From NCBI RefSeq assembly GCF_004564235.1, contig NZ_SOMN01000006.1, positions 1-64,000 on the forward strand: a DNA stretch of 64,000 bases, in the 5' to 3' direction. A program made the position numbers and the translations under genes. The stretch's first letter is position 1. The number at the start of each line of letters is the position of its first letter. Positions 18,230 through 30,658 of the stretch are shown piece after piece. The notes beneath the pieces were generated by a model. That model made no database searches and had not been told where the DNA came from. It saw only the letters and a program-made list of their open reading frames with translations. Source of the stretch: Cohnella luojiensis. GTDB lineage: Bacteria > Bacillota > Bacilli > Paenibacillales > Paenibacillaceae.

Positions 18230-18469
18230 TTAAAACGCAGGCAATTGATCAAGGTTATTTTCCGGTTTTCCATCCGCATTCGAGCGAAGATGTTCATCCC
18301 CGTCGCGTCCCTTGAATACGTTCACGTTATCGATTTGATCGTTCTTGGCCATTTGTTGAGCTTCCTTATAGCCTACGACTTGGCCCGATGACAGCTGCAG
18401 CTCTACAATATCGCCATCGCCGTTTTTACGAACCGCCACGACCTGCTGTTTACCGCTTTGTTGCTCCAC
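18230..18469 (-). CDS. DUF3892 small protein
   Basis: The GTG start at 18469 is set by GGAGGTGA five bases upstream; the longer frame from 18529 has no ribosome site. The 79-residue protein matches the DUF3892 pattern: VAVRKNGDGDIVELQLSSGQVV, then NVFKGRDGDEHLRSNADGKP-NNLDQLP at the C terminus. The function is unknown. It is soluble and hydrophilic, with no partner gene evident. Confidence 0.85.
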   Translation of the reverse strand: MEQQSGKQQVVAVRKNGDGDIVELQLSSGQVVGYKEAQQMAKNDQIDNVNVFKGRDGDEHLRSNADGKPENNLDQLPAF

Positions 18470-18528
18470 TCTAATCACCTCCACTTTATAGTCTCTGTAG
18501 ATTAGAAAGAAACCATTCGCCGCGCGCA

Positions 18529-18560
18529 AAAAAACCCCCGACCAAAACGAGGTCGAGGGC
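18529..18560 (-). terminator. Terminator of the GH36 gene
   Basis: The minus strand forms CCCTCGACC-tcgtttt-GGTCGGGGG followed by seven T, right after the alpha-galactosidase stop. Confidence 0.85.
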
Positions 18561-18571
18561 GATACAACGAT

Positions 18572-20761
18572 CTATATGCGATTGAAGCGCCAGACATAGC
18601 TCTGGTAATCGCCATGCAGGCTAGGAATCGGCAGCCCTGCGTACATGAGCTGGTCTCCTCCGTATACCGCGCCGTTATCCGCTGCCCGGTACTTGGCGTT
18701 CGCGTCCAGACCTTTGAACTTAATCCAATCGAGCGGAGCGTTCGGTTCCGCAAGCACGCGAATATAGGCCGCGAAAGCTTCCGATCCGTCTGCGGCGACC
18801 ATCATCCAAGCGGCATCGTTCCCTTCGAAGGGGCTGCGCAGACGGTGAAACTCGCCGAATTGCACCAAGTGGCGAACCTCTTTATACTGCCGTACTTGGA
18901 TTTTCACTTGCTCTTTCTCTTCGTCGGTCATTTGGGTCAAATCCAGCTCATAGCCGAAATTACCCGACATCGCGACATCGCCGCGCGTCTTTAACGACGT
19001 CATGCGATGAACCTGATGATTCGGCACGGCAGACACGTGGGCGCCCATCGTGCTGATCGGATAAACCAAGCTCGTCCCGTATTGAATCCTCAATCTGCTG
19101 ACCGCATCCGTATTATCGCTTGTCCAAGTCTGAGGCATGTAATAAAGCATGCCCGGATCGAAACGGCCTCCGCCGCCGGAGCAGCTTTCGAACAAAATTT
19201 GCGGAAACTCGGAAGTAATGGTTTCCAATACGCGATAGAGTCCGAGCATATAGCGATGAGCGGTTTCGCGTTGACGTTCCGGCTTCAATAGAGCCGAACC
19301 GATCTCCGTCATATTGCGGTTCATGTCCCATTTTACGTATGTGATCGGAGCCGATCGCAGGACCGAGCTAACCGATTCGATCAAGTAGTCGCACACATCG
19401 TCGCGGGACAGATCGAGGATAAGCTGCTTGCGCGCTTCCGTTCTCCGTCGTTCGGGTACATGCAAGCACCAATCCGGATGAGCGCGGTACAGATCGCTGT
19501 CCGGCGATACCATCTCCGGTTCGAACCATAATCCGAATTGCATGTCCAGCTTGTTGACGCGAGACGCTAAATCCGCTAAACCGCCCGGCAGCTTGCGGTA
19601 ATCGACCTTCCAGTCTCCTAGAGAGGAATCGTCGTTATCCCGCTTGCCGAACCAACCGTCATCCAGCACGAACAACTCGATGCCCAGCTCCTGGCCGACC
19701 TTGGCTATGTTCTCGATTTTATCCGCGTTGAATTGGAAATAGGTCGCTTCCCAGTTGTTCACGAGTACCGGCCTCGTCTGATCCCTATAAGCGCCCCGGC
19801 ACAAGCGGCTCCGATAAAGACGATGATAGATTCGCGACATTCCTCCTAGCCCGTCTCCGGAGTAAGCCATGACTAGCTCGGGAGTTTGGAACTCTTCTCC
19901 CGCTTCGAGCCGCCATTCGAAATCAAAAGGATTAATTCCCATCGAAACCCGCGTCGTCCGGAATTGATCGACCTCCGCTTGGGCGACGAAGCTTCCGCTA
20001 TAGACCAAACTAAAGCCGTATGCATCGCCATGATCTTCATCCGCGTTCGGGGAAACCAAAGCGATAAACGGATTGTGCTGATGGCTGCTCGAACCTCTTC
20101 GGCTCTCCACGGACTGAATGCCCGGAACTACTTGACGCCTATAAAGATCCCTTTCCCGGGCCCACGCTCCTGACAATTGCAAGAAATGGAACCGATCGTG
20201 GCGGAAATCTATGCTGCCGCTTAACGCCCTGAGCAATCGTAAAGTTGTTCCGCCTTGATTGACTAACTTAACGGATCTCGCGATCGCATCATGTCCGGCG
20301 AATACGGAGTAGGACAGCAGTACGTGCAGACCGGTTTTCGCGTCCTTAAGCTCCAGCATCAAAGTCTGAGCTTCCTCGTCTTTCTCCGCGTAGGTAGAAG
20401 GAAGCCCTTCCAGCTTCGGTTTACCATCCACGATCCGGTGCCCGACATAGGCAAGCTCCGTAATCGTCGACCCATCCTCCAACTGAACTTGATATGCGGG
20501 GTGACGAAAATCGCTCGCCCCATAAGCAGGATATTCTTGCGGCAGCGTATCGAAGGAGATCGAACGATCCTCGGGATACGGATTCGGCGAGAAGGACGAC
20601 CTTTCCTGAAAAACAAGCATCCCCTCCCATGGAGCATCCGAAACTTTACGTCCCCAGTAGACGTGCATGGGAACGCCTTTCTCATTCAATTGGAGAATGT
20701 AACTCGCGTTCGGGCTTTGCAAATGAAACAATCGATGTTCCGCGCTATACTTGATACTCAT
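18572..20761 (-). CDS. Alpha-galactosidase, glycoside hydrolase family 36
   Basis: This is a 729-residue cytoplasmic enzyme that removes alpha-1,6-galactose from raffinose-type sugars and galactomannan fragments. It has an N-terminal beta-supersandwich (about 1-320), a TIM barrel with nucleophile Asp in KWDMNRNMTEIGS and acid/base Asp in SCSGGGGRFDPGM, and a C-terminal beta domain. LFVLDDGWFGKRDNDDSSLG is the usual family motif. GGAGG lies six bases before the ATG. It follows lacZ on the same strand after about 60 bases, so the two may share a transcript and the AraC regulator at 24064. Confidence 0.95.
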   Translation of the reverse strand: MSIKYSAEHRLFHLQSPNASYILQLNEKGVPMHVYWGRKVSDAPWEGMLVFQERSSFSPNPYPEDRSISFDTLPQEYPAYGASDFRHPAYQVQLEDGSTITELAYVGHRIVDGKPKLEGLPSTYAEKDEEAQTLMLELKDAKTGLHVLLSYSVFAGHDAIARSVKLVNQGGTTLRLLRALSGSIDFRHDRFHFLQLSGAWARERDLYRRQVVPGIQSVESRRGSSSHQHNPFIALVSPNADEDHGDAYGFSLVYSGSFVAQAEVDQFRTTRVSMGINPFDFEWRLEAGEEFQTPELVMAYSGDGLGGMSRIYHRLYRSRLCRGAYRDQTRPVLVNNWEATYFQFNADKIENIAKVGQELGIELFVLDDGWFGKRDNDDSSLGDWKVDYRKLPGGLADLASRVNKLDMQFGLWFEPEMVSPDSDLYRAHPDWCLHVPERRRTEARKQLILDLSRDDVCDYLIESVSSVLRSAPITYVKWDMNRNMTEIGSALLKPERQRETAHRYMLGLYRVLETITSEFPQILFESCSGGGGRFDPGMLYYMPQTWTSDNTDAVSRLRIQYGTSLVYPISTMGAHVSAVPNHQVHRMTSLKTRGDVAMSGNFGYELDLTQMTDEEKEQVKIQVRQYKEVRHLVQFGEFHRLRSPFEGNDAAWMMVAADGSEAFAAYIRVLAEPNAPLDWIKFKGLDANAKYRAADNGAVYGGDQLMYAGLPIPSLHGDYQSYVWRFNRI

Positions 20762-20822
20762 TGTAATCCTCCATTAACACTCATATTGAAGAATAGTAAC
20801 TCAAATCGTCCCAACGTTCAAT

Positions 20823-23960
<3,138 letters not shown>

Positions 23961-23975
23961 TCATAATGTAACTAT

Positions 23976-24028
23976 ATTCATATTATAAAATCCTTAACCC
24001 CCTATTCATATTCAAACATATTCATATA
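23976..24028. promoter_or_regulatory. Direct repeats in the lacZ / AraC divergent promoter
   Basis: ATTCATATT occurs at 23976 and 24004, and ATTCATATA at 24020, all in one orientation. Direct repeats of this kind are usual for AraC-family binding sites. Confidence 0.45.
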
Positions 24029-24063
24029 TCTATCAAAATTTGAAAGAGCGAGGTCGATGAACT

Positions 24064-24882
24064 TTGTTCTCATTCCCCATCGTGACGGAGAAAGATTCGC
24101 AGCTCCCGATTTATTTAACCAGCGCCGGCCATTGGGACTCCCAGGAACGAACGAAGAGACCGGAAGGATTCCCCGACTACCAATGGCTTCAAGTCCTTTC
24201 AGGTACGGGGGAATTGCGCGTAGGGGACAAGCGATACCTGGTTAAGCCGGGACAAGGATTTTTCCTTTTCCCCCACGAGCCCCACCTGTACCTTCCCGTT
24301 TCCGAACCATGGGAGGTTCAATTTATTTCTTTTAACGGCAGTTTCATGTCGTCCCTCATCAGGCAAGCAGGCATAACTAAATCCGGCGTTTACCCGGTCC
24401 ATTCTCCCGACGGCCTTATCGCGCAAATGAAAAGCATTTACGCTTTGTCCACTTCAGGCCATCCCTTCCTAGGCATGGAATGCTCCAAACTGCTTTACGC
24501 CTTCTTGATGGATCTCATGAAAAACGTATGGATGAGCAATCCATCCGTAGCTCACAATCAAATAAAACTTCATCCGGTTACCCTGTTTATCGAAAGCAAC
24601 TGCCACCGCACGGTCACGATCGACGAGCTAGCCGGATGTATCGGGGTAAGCGCCCAATATCTCTGCCATTTGTTCAAGGTCACCCTAAACATGCGGCCAA
24701 TGGAATACGTCAATCGCGAGCGTATTCATAAAAGCAAAGAATGGATGTTCCGCGAACCGAGCCTGAAAATGCAAGAAATCGCTGCTCGCGTCGGCTTCGA
24801 GAACCCCAGTTATTTCAGCTCCGTTTTCAAGAAATTAGAAGGGATGAGCCCGGAGCAGTTCAAGAAGTCTCATGGCATGTAG
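24064..24882 (+). CDS. AraC-family transcriptional regulator next to lacZ
   Basis: The 272-residue protein has a cupin-like sensor (about 1-140, RPEGFPDYQWLQVLSGTGEL) and a two-helix-turn-helix C-terminal domain (about 175-270, EIAARVGFENPSYFSSVFKKLEGMSPEQF). The start is a TTG with only a weak ribosome site, which may keep expression low. It is a paralogue of the AraC protein at 5542-6369, and both are divergent from a beta-galactosidase gene. It probably controls lacZ and perhaps the GH36 gene. Confidence 0.88.
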   Translation: MFSFPIVTEKDSQLPIYLTSAGHWDSQERTKRPEGFPDYQWLQVLSGTGELRVGDKRYLVKPGQGFFLFPHEPHLYLPVSEPWEVQFISFNGSFMSSLIRQAGITKSGVYPVHSPDGLIAQMKSIYALSTSGHPFLGMECSKLLYAFLMDLMKNVWMSNPSVAHNQIKLHPVTLFIESNCHRTVTIDELAGCIGVSAQYLCHLFKVTLNMRPMEYVNRERIHKSKEWMFREPSLKMQEIAARVGFENPSYFSSVFKKLEGMSPEQFKKSHGM

Positions 24883-24886
24883 CCGG

Positions 24887-24920
24887 TTGACATTGCATTC
24901 CCGTTTGGGTAGGATATAAT
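24887..24920 (+). promoter_or_regulatory. Promoter of the MarR gene
   Basis: TTGACA (24887) and TTGCAT (24893) precede TAGGAT and TATAAT (24915-24920). The pairs TTGACA/TAGGAT (17 bp) and TTGCAT/TATAAT (16 bp) both fit a sigma-A promoter. Confidence 0.65.
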
Positions 24921-24948
24921 CAACAAATTGACTTATGGAGCAACCGCT

Positions 24949-25389
24949 TTGGACAATCAAGATCATTTGCACGGAAGCATCGTCGTGAACATCTTTCGAT
25001 GCTCTAACCTGCTTGAACGAATCGGCCGGAAATTGGCAGCCGAGGTCGGGCTCACGAGCGTGCATCAGTGGTTCATTCTTTCCGCCTTGTCCGACGGGGA
25101 TTTATCCTTGAGACAGTTGGGGAAGAATACGCTCGTCACCAAACAGAACATGACGGGCATGATCGAACGCCTGAAGCAGGGACAATTCGTCAAGACGTAC
25201 GAATGCCAGGATGACCGCAGAATCACCTTGGTTAGCCTTACGGAAAAGGGAAAACAGGCGCTTCAACACCTGGATCGATTCGGAATTACGAATAATGAGG
25301 CCTCTTTCGAGCACATTAAGCTCGAGGAACTCTCCTCTTTCAATAAATGCCTGCAGCAATTGATCGACAATATGAACGACGATCATTAG
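24949..25389 (+). CDS. MarR-family transcriptional regulator
   Basis: The TTG at 24949 is chosen because GGAG lies eight bases upstream. The 146-residue protein has the winged-helix fold: LSLRQLGKNTLVTKQNMTGMIERL is the recognition helix region and DDRRITLVSLTEKGK the wing. It lies 113 bases before the luciferase-like oxidoreductase in the same direction, and a 14-bp perfect palindrome lies between the two. MarR proteins usually sense small aromatic or oxidising compounds; the ligand here is unknown. The likely target is the adjacent oxidoreductase. Confidence 0.85.
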   Translation: MDNQDHLHGSIVVNIFRCSNLLERIGRKLAAEVGLTSVHQWFILSALSDGDLSLRQLGKNTLVTKQNMTGMIERLKQGQFVKTYECQDDRRITLVSLTEKGKQALQHLDRFGITNNEASFEHIKLEELSSFNKCLQQLIDNMNDDH

Positions 25390-25434
25390 CTCCCCGCCGC
25401 TAGGCATATTTAGGCGATTCTATACGGTTATTTA

Positions 25435-25448
25435 GTCAATATATTGAC
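25435..25448. promoter_or_regulatory. Likely MarR operator before the oxidoreductase gene
   Basis: GTCAATATATTGAC is a perfect 14-bp palindrome about 55 bases upstream of the oxidoreductase start, with the size and AT centre typical of MarR sites. Confidence 0.55.
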
Positions 25449-25502
25449 CATAATGTCATCATTTCCGATATCTCAGTTTCAAATAAGAGGAGGACCATTA
25501 GC

Positions 25503-26522
25503 ATGACAACATCCCGTCCCGTCACTTTCTCCGTTCTTGACCTAGCCAGCATCACTATGGGCAGCACGCCAGCCGTTTCTCTTCGGAATTCGCTCGATCT
25601 TGCGCAACATGCCGAGAAGTGGGGCTACCACCGTTTCTGGCTCGCGGAGCACCACAACATGCCCGGTATCGCGAGCTCGGCGACATCCGTCGTAATCGGT
25701 CACGTCGCGGCCGGAACGACGACGATTCGGGTAGGCTCCGGCGGCATCATGCTGCCGAATCATGCCCCTTTGGTCATCGCCGAACAATTCGGTACGCTCG
25801 AGTCCCTGTTCCCGAATCGGATAGATTTAGGTCTCGGAAGAGCGCCGGGCTCCGATCAAGCCGCATCGCGAGTACTGCGCCGGGGACTGGAAGCGGGCGG
25901 AGAGGATTTTCCGGAATTGTTGAACGAGCTTCGGTCCTACTTTAACCCCTCCGGCGCCGCTATTCATAACGCGGTTCGCGCCATTCCGGGTGAAGGGCTG
26001 AACATTCCGATTTGGTTGCTCGGCTCAAGCGGCTTCAGCGCGCAATTGGCCGGACGGCTCGGACTTCCGTTCGCATTCGCAAGCCATTTCGCTCCGGATT
26101 ATTTGCTTCCGGCATTGGAATTGTACCGCAGCAACTTCCGTCCCTCGGAAGCATTGGATAAGCCTTACGCGATGGTCGGCGTGAGCGTCACCGCCGCGGA
26201 CACGGAACAGGAAGCAAAGCGGCTAGCCACCTCGCAGCAGCAAGCCTTCCTTAATATGATCCGAGGCCGGTTCAGTCAATTGCCTCCTCCTGTGGATAGC
26301 ATGGACGATCTATGGTCTCCGCATGAAGAAGCGGCTCTTCGTAAGCAATTCGGCTATGCCGTGGTCGGAAATCCGGAGCAAGTAAACACAAGGCTACAAG
26401 CAGTTATCGATGAGACCGATGCGGACGAGTTGATCATCGCTTCGCAAATCTTCGACCATGGCGCCCGGTTAAGATCTTTCGAGATCATTGCGGATGTCCG
26501 CGAACGATTAATCCGCAAATAA
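25503..26522 (+). CDS. Luciferase-like (LLM class) flavin-dependent oxidoreductase
   Basis: This 339-residue TIM-barrel protein has the bacterial luciferase-like signature ([33 protein letters not shown]). Such proteins use FMNH2 or F420 to oxidise small molecules; those of this subgroup in Firmicutes have no fixed substrate. GGAGG precedes the ATG. The linked MarR regulator and the palindrome in between suggest induction by a toxic or aromatic compound. It ends with a clear terminator. Confidence 0.9.
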   Translation: MTTSRPVTFSVLDLASITMGSTPAVSLRNSLDLAQHAEKWGYHRFWLAEHHNMPGIASSATSVVIGHVAAGTTTIRVGSGGIMLPNHAPLVIAEQFGTLESLFPNRIDLGLGRAPGSDQAASRVLRRGLEAGGEDFPELLNELRSYFNPSGAAIHNAVRAIPGEGLNIPIWLLGSSGFSAQLAGRLGLPFAFASHFAPDYLLPALELYRSNFRPSEALDKPYAMVGVSVTAADTEQEAKRLATSQQQAFLNMIRGRFSQLPPPVDSMDDLWSPHEEAALRKQFGYAVVGNPEQVNTRLQAVIDETDADELIIASQIFDHGARLRSFEIIADVRERLIRK

Positions 26523-26535
26523 TTTACCCGATATC

Positions 26536-26579
26536 CCGACAATTGCTTCCCTAGACGGTTAGCGACTTGTCGGTTTTTT
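26536..26579 (+). terminator. Terminator of the LLM oxidoreductase
   Basis: CCGACAA ... TTGTCGG forms a 7-bp stem with a long loop, followed by TTTTTT. Confidence 0.75.
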
Positions 26580-26580
26580 A

Positions 26581-26609
26581 TTGACTGTGGAATGAGAGGA
26601 TGATATGAT
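26581..26609 (+). promoter_or_regulatory. Promoter of the exported SLH-like protein
   Basis: TTGACT (26581-26586) and TATGAT (26604-26609) are separated by exactly 17 bases, a near-consensus sigma-A promoter starting right after the previous terminator. Confidence 0.75.
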
Positions 26610-26653
26610 TTCCATTATTTCTTAGTATTCTCATAAGATATGGAGGTTTTATC

Positions 26654-28036
26654 ATGCAAAAAACATTGCGAGCGGGTTCCAAGCTTGTGCTAGCCAGCGT
26701 TATTCTTCTCTCGAGTTCGATTACCGGTGCAAGCTCATGGGCATCGGCAGCTAACGTACATACGGATCAAGCCGCTTCCGCATCACCGTCGATCGTAAAA
26801 GAATATGCGCTGTTTTTGCAGGAAAAGCATGGGGTTGTTCTCCACGAGAAGGTAACCAAAGGCCAATTCGTATCCGCTATCGCGGGCGCGCTAGATTACG
26901 AAGCGCCCGCGAAAGCCGTAACTTTCTCAGATCTTGCCGATGGCTCCCCCTATTATAAAGAGGCCGCGGCGTTATACGAGAAAGGAATCTTAACTTCAAC
27001 GACCGTTAAGGCATCGACTCGCTTGTCCGCGCTTGAAGCCGTACAGTTGTCATTAAAGGCCGCCGACCTTGAAGAACTAGCTTATACGTATCCGACAGCC
27101 AAAGTTAAAACCGCCCTCTCCAAGCTGAAGCTGAACTGGAGCTCGGGCGCGTACAGTTCCAGAGGCGCGCAAGAGCTGGCTGCGGCCGTAGACGCCGGAT
27201 TGCTCCCCTCCGAATTCTATGGCGAAATCAAGAACGGCGGGAAGGCATCCCAAGCTCTCGCTACCTTCTTGATCGGTAAAGTCTTGGAAGTCAAAGGCCA
27301 ATATAAGCACTATGTCGGTTACTCGTCGGATTCGGATATTTACGCCAAATTGAACGATGCCTATGACACATCCGATATCATTAGAGCGCCTGAGCTTCAG
27401 AAAATCGTCGACGAAGCGCTCAAGCAAAATCTCGTGACGGGCTACAACTTGAAGGATAGCCGTTACGATGCAAACTTCATAGATTCGCTGTCGTTAGTCT
27501 ATGGACATTCGGATTTCCAGCACGCGCTCCAACTGATCGGACTCCTGCGCAGCGAGAAAATCATTGCCAAGGTTCAATTCGAGCCTAAAACCTCTGCCTT
27601 CATCTACTTAAAGGAATGGGGCGATCCGGGGGTATCCGACTTATACGAGGTCGTTCAAATCGAGAACGGCAACTACATCGAATACGCCAAAGAATACGAT
27701 CTCGCGTTTGAATTCGCCACGGTCGCCGACAAATCCCGTTTCGATCAAATCGTGCTCCAGTATGCCAAGAAGAACGAAGACAACCAACCGGGCCTCATCT
27801 ACGGGTCTTGGTGGCAGCCGCTGTACTACTCCTTAACCGAACTTAACAATTACAAGAAAATCTCCAACAACAAAATCGAAAAGGGCCGCTACTACGCACA
27901 ATCCTTCTCTTTGAAGGAACAATCCGCCGCCGTAACGTCCGGCTTCCGGAAACTCGATCCTTCGTTGAAGGTCATCAACTATGATTTCTGGGTAGATGGT
28001 CCGTTCTATAACTATTTGAATGGCGAGTCCAAATAA
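26654..28036 (+). CDS. Exported protein with SLH-like domain
   Basis: The 460-residue protein has a signal peptide (about 1-33: basic start, hydrophobic core LVLASVILLSSSITGA, likely cleavage after SWASAA). Residues about 85-140 look like a surface-layer-homology repeat (VTFSDLADGSPYYKEAAALYEKGILTS), which in this family anchors proteins to pyruvylated cell-wall polymer. The rest (about 140-460) I do not recognise; it is rich in Tyr and Lys and appears globular. GGAGG lies seven bases before the ATG. It has its own promoter and terminator. It may be a cell-wall-associated protein of unknown function. Confidence 0.8.
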   Translation: MQKTLRAGSKLVLASVILLSSSITGASSWASAANVHTDQAASASPSIVKEYALFLQEKHGVVLHEKVTKGQFVSAIAGALDYEAPAKAVTFSDLADGSPYYKEAAALYEKGILTSTTVKASTRLSALEAVQLSLKAADLEELAYTYPTAKVKTALSKLKLNWSSGAYSSRGAQELAAAVDAGLLPSEFYGEIKNGGKASQALATFLIGKVLEVKGQYKHYVGYSSDSDIYAKLNDAYDTSDIIRAPELQKIVDEALKQNLVTGYNLKDSRYDANFIDSLSLVYGHSDFQHALQLIGLLRSEKIIAKVQFEPKTSAFIYLKEWGDPGVSDLYEVVQIENGNYIEYAKEYDLAFEFATVADKSRFDQIVLQYAKKNEDNQPGLIYGSWWQPLYYSLTELNNYKKISNNKIEKGRYYAQSFSLKEQSAAVTSGFRKLDPSLKVINYDFWVDGPFYNYLNGESK

Positions 28037-28051
28037 TGCAATAGCGACGAT

Positions 28052-28097
28052 AAAAGACCTCCGGTTTCGCCCTTGCGGCGAGCTCAGAGGTCTTTTG
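28052..28097 (+). terminator. Terminator of the SLH-like gene
   Basis: AAAAGACCTC ... GAGGTCTTTT forms a 10-bp stem. Because both arms end in A/T runs it can serve the convergent DUF6232 gene as well. Confidence 0.8.
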
Positions 28098-28120
28098 GCC
28101 TTAGACCAGGACTTTATATG

Positions 28121-28528
28121 CTAACTAATCATCAGGCTCCGCTGCTTCGTCTCCACGATGCAGCGGCTGAACGCATTGGCCAGTCCCTCCAGATAAGCGT
28201 AATCGGTAACCCCGATCATCTCTCTTTCGCCTGAAGTGAACACCAACCAAAGCTTGTGGACGGGTTTAATGAATATATATAATGCTATCGATGCTATGAG
28301 GCCTAGAATTCCAATGAGGGATAAGATGGAATGAAATCGGAAGTCCCACGTGAATCCGGTTACAATTAGGAGGATTTCAAGAACCAGCAGCGTATAAGGG
28401 ATCTGTCTTTTGGATTTGACGAGTTTAACCGAACACAGATGCTGCATCGCGAATCGGGTGTTGCCGCTAATGAACAATTCCTTCGTTATCGTAAAATTGT
28501 TATCCTTATAGATTGGTTGGTTTTCCAT
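28121..28528 (-). CDS. DUF6232 small membrane protein
   Basis: This 135-residue protein has an N-terminal soluble part (YKDNNFTITKELFISGNTRFAMQHLCSVKLV), two closely spaced hydrophobic helices (about 45-90), and a C-terminal soluble tail. The layout matches the DUF6232 family, whose function is unknown. GAGGAGG precedes the ATG. It converges on the SLH-like gene. Confidence 0.75.
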   Translation of the reverse strand: MENQPIYKDNNFTITKELFISGNTRFAMQHLCSVKLVKSKRQIPYTLLVLEILLIVTGFTWDFRFHSILSLIGILGLIASIALYIFIKPVHKLWLVFTSGEREMIGVTDYAYLEGLANAFSRCIVETKQRSLMIS

Positions 28529-28611
28529 CTTATTTCCTCCTCAAGGATGTGTTCTACCTGTTAGTTCGACGCCCGGATGGAAATACCTACTTATCTCACT
28601 CTCCATAAGCG

Positions 28612-28646
28612 AAAAATCCTGCACCCAGAGTGATAGGAACAGGATT
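28612..28646 (-). terminator. Terminator of the fucose operon
   Basis: The minus strand forms AATCCTG ... CAGGATTTTTCG shortly after the fucU stop. Confidence 0.75.
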
Positions 28647-28664
28647 CGGAATCATTTTATGAAA

Positions 28665-29096
28665 TTACCCCTTAATAACGCCCTTCTTCAAAATCACGTT
28701 CGCATAAAGCGCTCCCTCGCCGGTTGCAACTATTGCATAGGCGTTCTTGGCACGTTCATAGAACGCGAAGCGTTCCACTTCTTCGAACGGCGCCGTGAAA
28801 CCCGAACGCGCTTCGATGATCTCGCCATAGACGTTCCAGATTGGAGTTTCCGCCGTATCTCCCGGTACCACTTGCATAAGCGCCACCGGTTTATCCACGT
28901 AAGAGTCCAATGGGAACAAACGAAGGATCGCATCGAGCAGCTCGGGAATGCCATGCCCGTCGGCGCGGATCAATCTCTGCGCGTGGCTAGCTGCTGGAAA
29001 GTTGCCGTCCGCGAGCACGATCTCGTCGCTATGCCCCATCTCCATGATTACTTTAAGAAGCTCAGGCGAAATCAAGCTGGAAATACCGATCAGCAT
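28665..29096 (-). CDS. fucU: L-fucose mutarotase (RbsD/FucU family)
   Basis: This 143-residue protein interconverts the alpha and beta anomers of L-fucose before isomerisation. MLIGISSLISPELLKVIMEMGHSDEIVLADGNFPA is the usual FucU start, with His22 and Asp30-type residues in MGHSDEIVLADGN. Its place at the end of a fucI/aldolase/kinase operon supports FucU over RbsD. AGGGGG precedes the ATG, 30 bases after the kinase gene. Confidence 0.9.
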   Translation of the reverse strand: MLIGISSLISPELLKVIMEMGHSDEIVLADGNFPAASHAQRLIRADGHGIPELLDAILRLFPLDSYVDKPVALMQVVPGDTAETPIWNVYGEIIEARSGFTAPFEEVERFAFYERAKNAYAIVATGEGALYANVILKKGVIKG

Positions 29097-29126
29097 ATCC
29101 GTTACCCCCTAGATTGAACGCTACTA

Positions 29127-30620
29127 TTAAACTCTGCCAAAGTGAAGAAAAGTCCCGTAGGCAGTCGACCAGCCAGCATCCGCACTCGGTTCGTACACGT
29201 CGATTGGGAACGAGGCAGCAACGAGGTTGCGAGCTTCCCTCAAATCCTTGCAATCTCCTAACGCCACAAGCTGCATCAGCATATTACCGATTGCGCTTGC
29301 TTCGATAGGCCCTGCCCATACCGGCTTTCCTAATGCGTTTGCCGTAAATCTACACAGCAGCTGATTTTGAATGCCGCCTCCGACCATATGCAGGCCTCCG
29401 TAATGACGAGCGGTAAGTTGCTCCGCCTGCTCTAGCGCCTGACGATAACGCAATGCCAAGCTTTCCAGAATGCAGCGAACGATCTCTCCCTCGGATTGGG
29501 GAATCGGTTGATTCGTCTCTTCGCAGAAGCCGCGGATTTTGTCCGCCATACCGCCAGGCGAGAAAAATCTCGGGTCGTCCGGATGAACGAGACTTCGGAA
29601 CGGTGCCGCTTGCTCGGCAAGACGAACGAGCTCGGGAAAGCTTATCTCTTTCCCTTGCTCATCCCATTCCCGTTTGCACTCCTGAAGCAACCATAGGCCC
29701 ATGATGTTTTTAAGCAATTGGTAGGTGCCGCCTACTCCGCCTTCGTTGGAAAATTCAAGCTTCATCGCCTCTTCGCTGAGCAGAGGTTGCGACATTTCCG
29801 TTCCAAGCAACGACCACGTCCCGCATACGAGAAAAGCAAAAGGACCATCACCCGCAGGTACCGCCGCAATCGCCGATTCCGTATCGTGAGTTCCGACGGC
29901 TACGGCCTGCATGGAAGGGATACCCAACTCGGCGGTAACGCCCGGCGACAATGGTCCAACGATCGTTCCCGGTTGGATAGGTTCTAGGAACAGGCGGGAA
30001 GGAATCCCTAGCTTATCCATCAATTCCGTATTCCATGCTTGCGTTCCCGGATGGTAGAGCTGTGTTGTGGTCGCCATCGTGAACTCGCATGACTTCACGC
30101 CGGTTAGCAAATACGTTAATAAGTCAGGAGTTAAGAGAAAGGTTTGGGCGATATCCAGCTTCGGCGAAGCGGCCTTCTTCATCGCATACAGTTGGTAGAG
30201 CGTATTGAAGGGCATGAATTGCAAGCCGCTTTGCAAGAACAAAGTTTCTTGCCCGATTAAACCGCTAACTTCCTCAATGAGGCCCTCCGTATGGGAGTCG
30301 CGATAATGATAAGGATTGCCGAGCAGCTCGCCGTTGGCGTCCAGCAGACCGAAATCGACGCCCCAAGTGTCGATCCCGAAGGTGGAAGGCTCGTAACCGC
30401 TTTGGAAAGCAAGGCGAATCCCTTTTTTCATCTCATGCAGCAGCCGCAAAATATCCCAGTGCAGGTGATTGCCTACTTGAATCGCAAGATTGGGAAAGCG
30501 GTGGATTTCCGTTACCTCAAGCTTTCGCTGCCCATCGGAATCGGATAACAGACGTCCGATCAAAGCCCGTCCGCTGCTCGCCCCCATATCGAATGCCAAA
30601 ACCGTAGTTCCCGTTGTCAT
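29127..30620 (-). CDS. FGGY-family sugar kinase (rhamnulokinase type; here probably L-fuculokinase)
   Basis: The 497-residue FGGY kinase starts with the ATP-site motif VLAFDMGASSGRALIG and has FGIDTWGVDFGLLD and the C-terminal GGGIQNQLLCRFTANALGKPV. By sequence it is of the RhaB (rhamnulokinase) type and not the FucK type. However, it sits between L-fucose isomerase/aldolase and fucU genes, and no rhamnose isomerase is present, so phosphorylation of L-fuculose is the more likely job; it may accept both sugars. AGGAGA precedes the start. Confidence 0.85.
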   Translation of the reverse strand: MTTGTTVLAFDMGASSGRALIGRLLSDSDGQRKLEVTEIHRFPNLAIQVGNHLHWDILRLLHEMKKGIRLAFQSGYEPSTFGIDTWGVDFGLLDANGELLGNPYHYRDSHTEGLIEEVSGLIGQETLFLQSGLQFMPFNTLYQLYAMKKAASPKLDIAQTFLLTPDLLTYLLTGVKSCEFTMATTTQLYHPGTQAWNTELMDKLGIPSRLFLEPIQPGTIVGPLSPGVTAELGIPSMQAVAVGTHDTESAIAAVPAGDGPFAFLVCGTWSLLGTEMSQPLLSEEAMKLEFSNEGGVGGTYQLLKNIMGLWLLQECKREWDEQGKEISFPELVRLAEQAAPFRSLVHPDDPRFFSPGGMADKIRGFCEETNQPIPQSEGEIVRCILESLALRYRQALEQAEQLTARHYGGLHMVGGGIQNQLLCRFTANALGKPVWAGPIEASAIGNMLMQLVALGDCKDLREARNLVAASFPIDVYEPSADAGWSTAYGTFLHFGRV

Positions 30621-30658
30621 CGTTTCTCCTCCCCCTCCCCTATTCGAAACGAGAGTTT

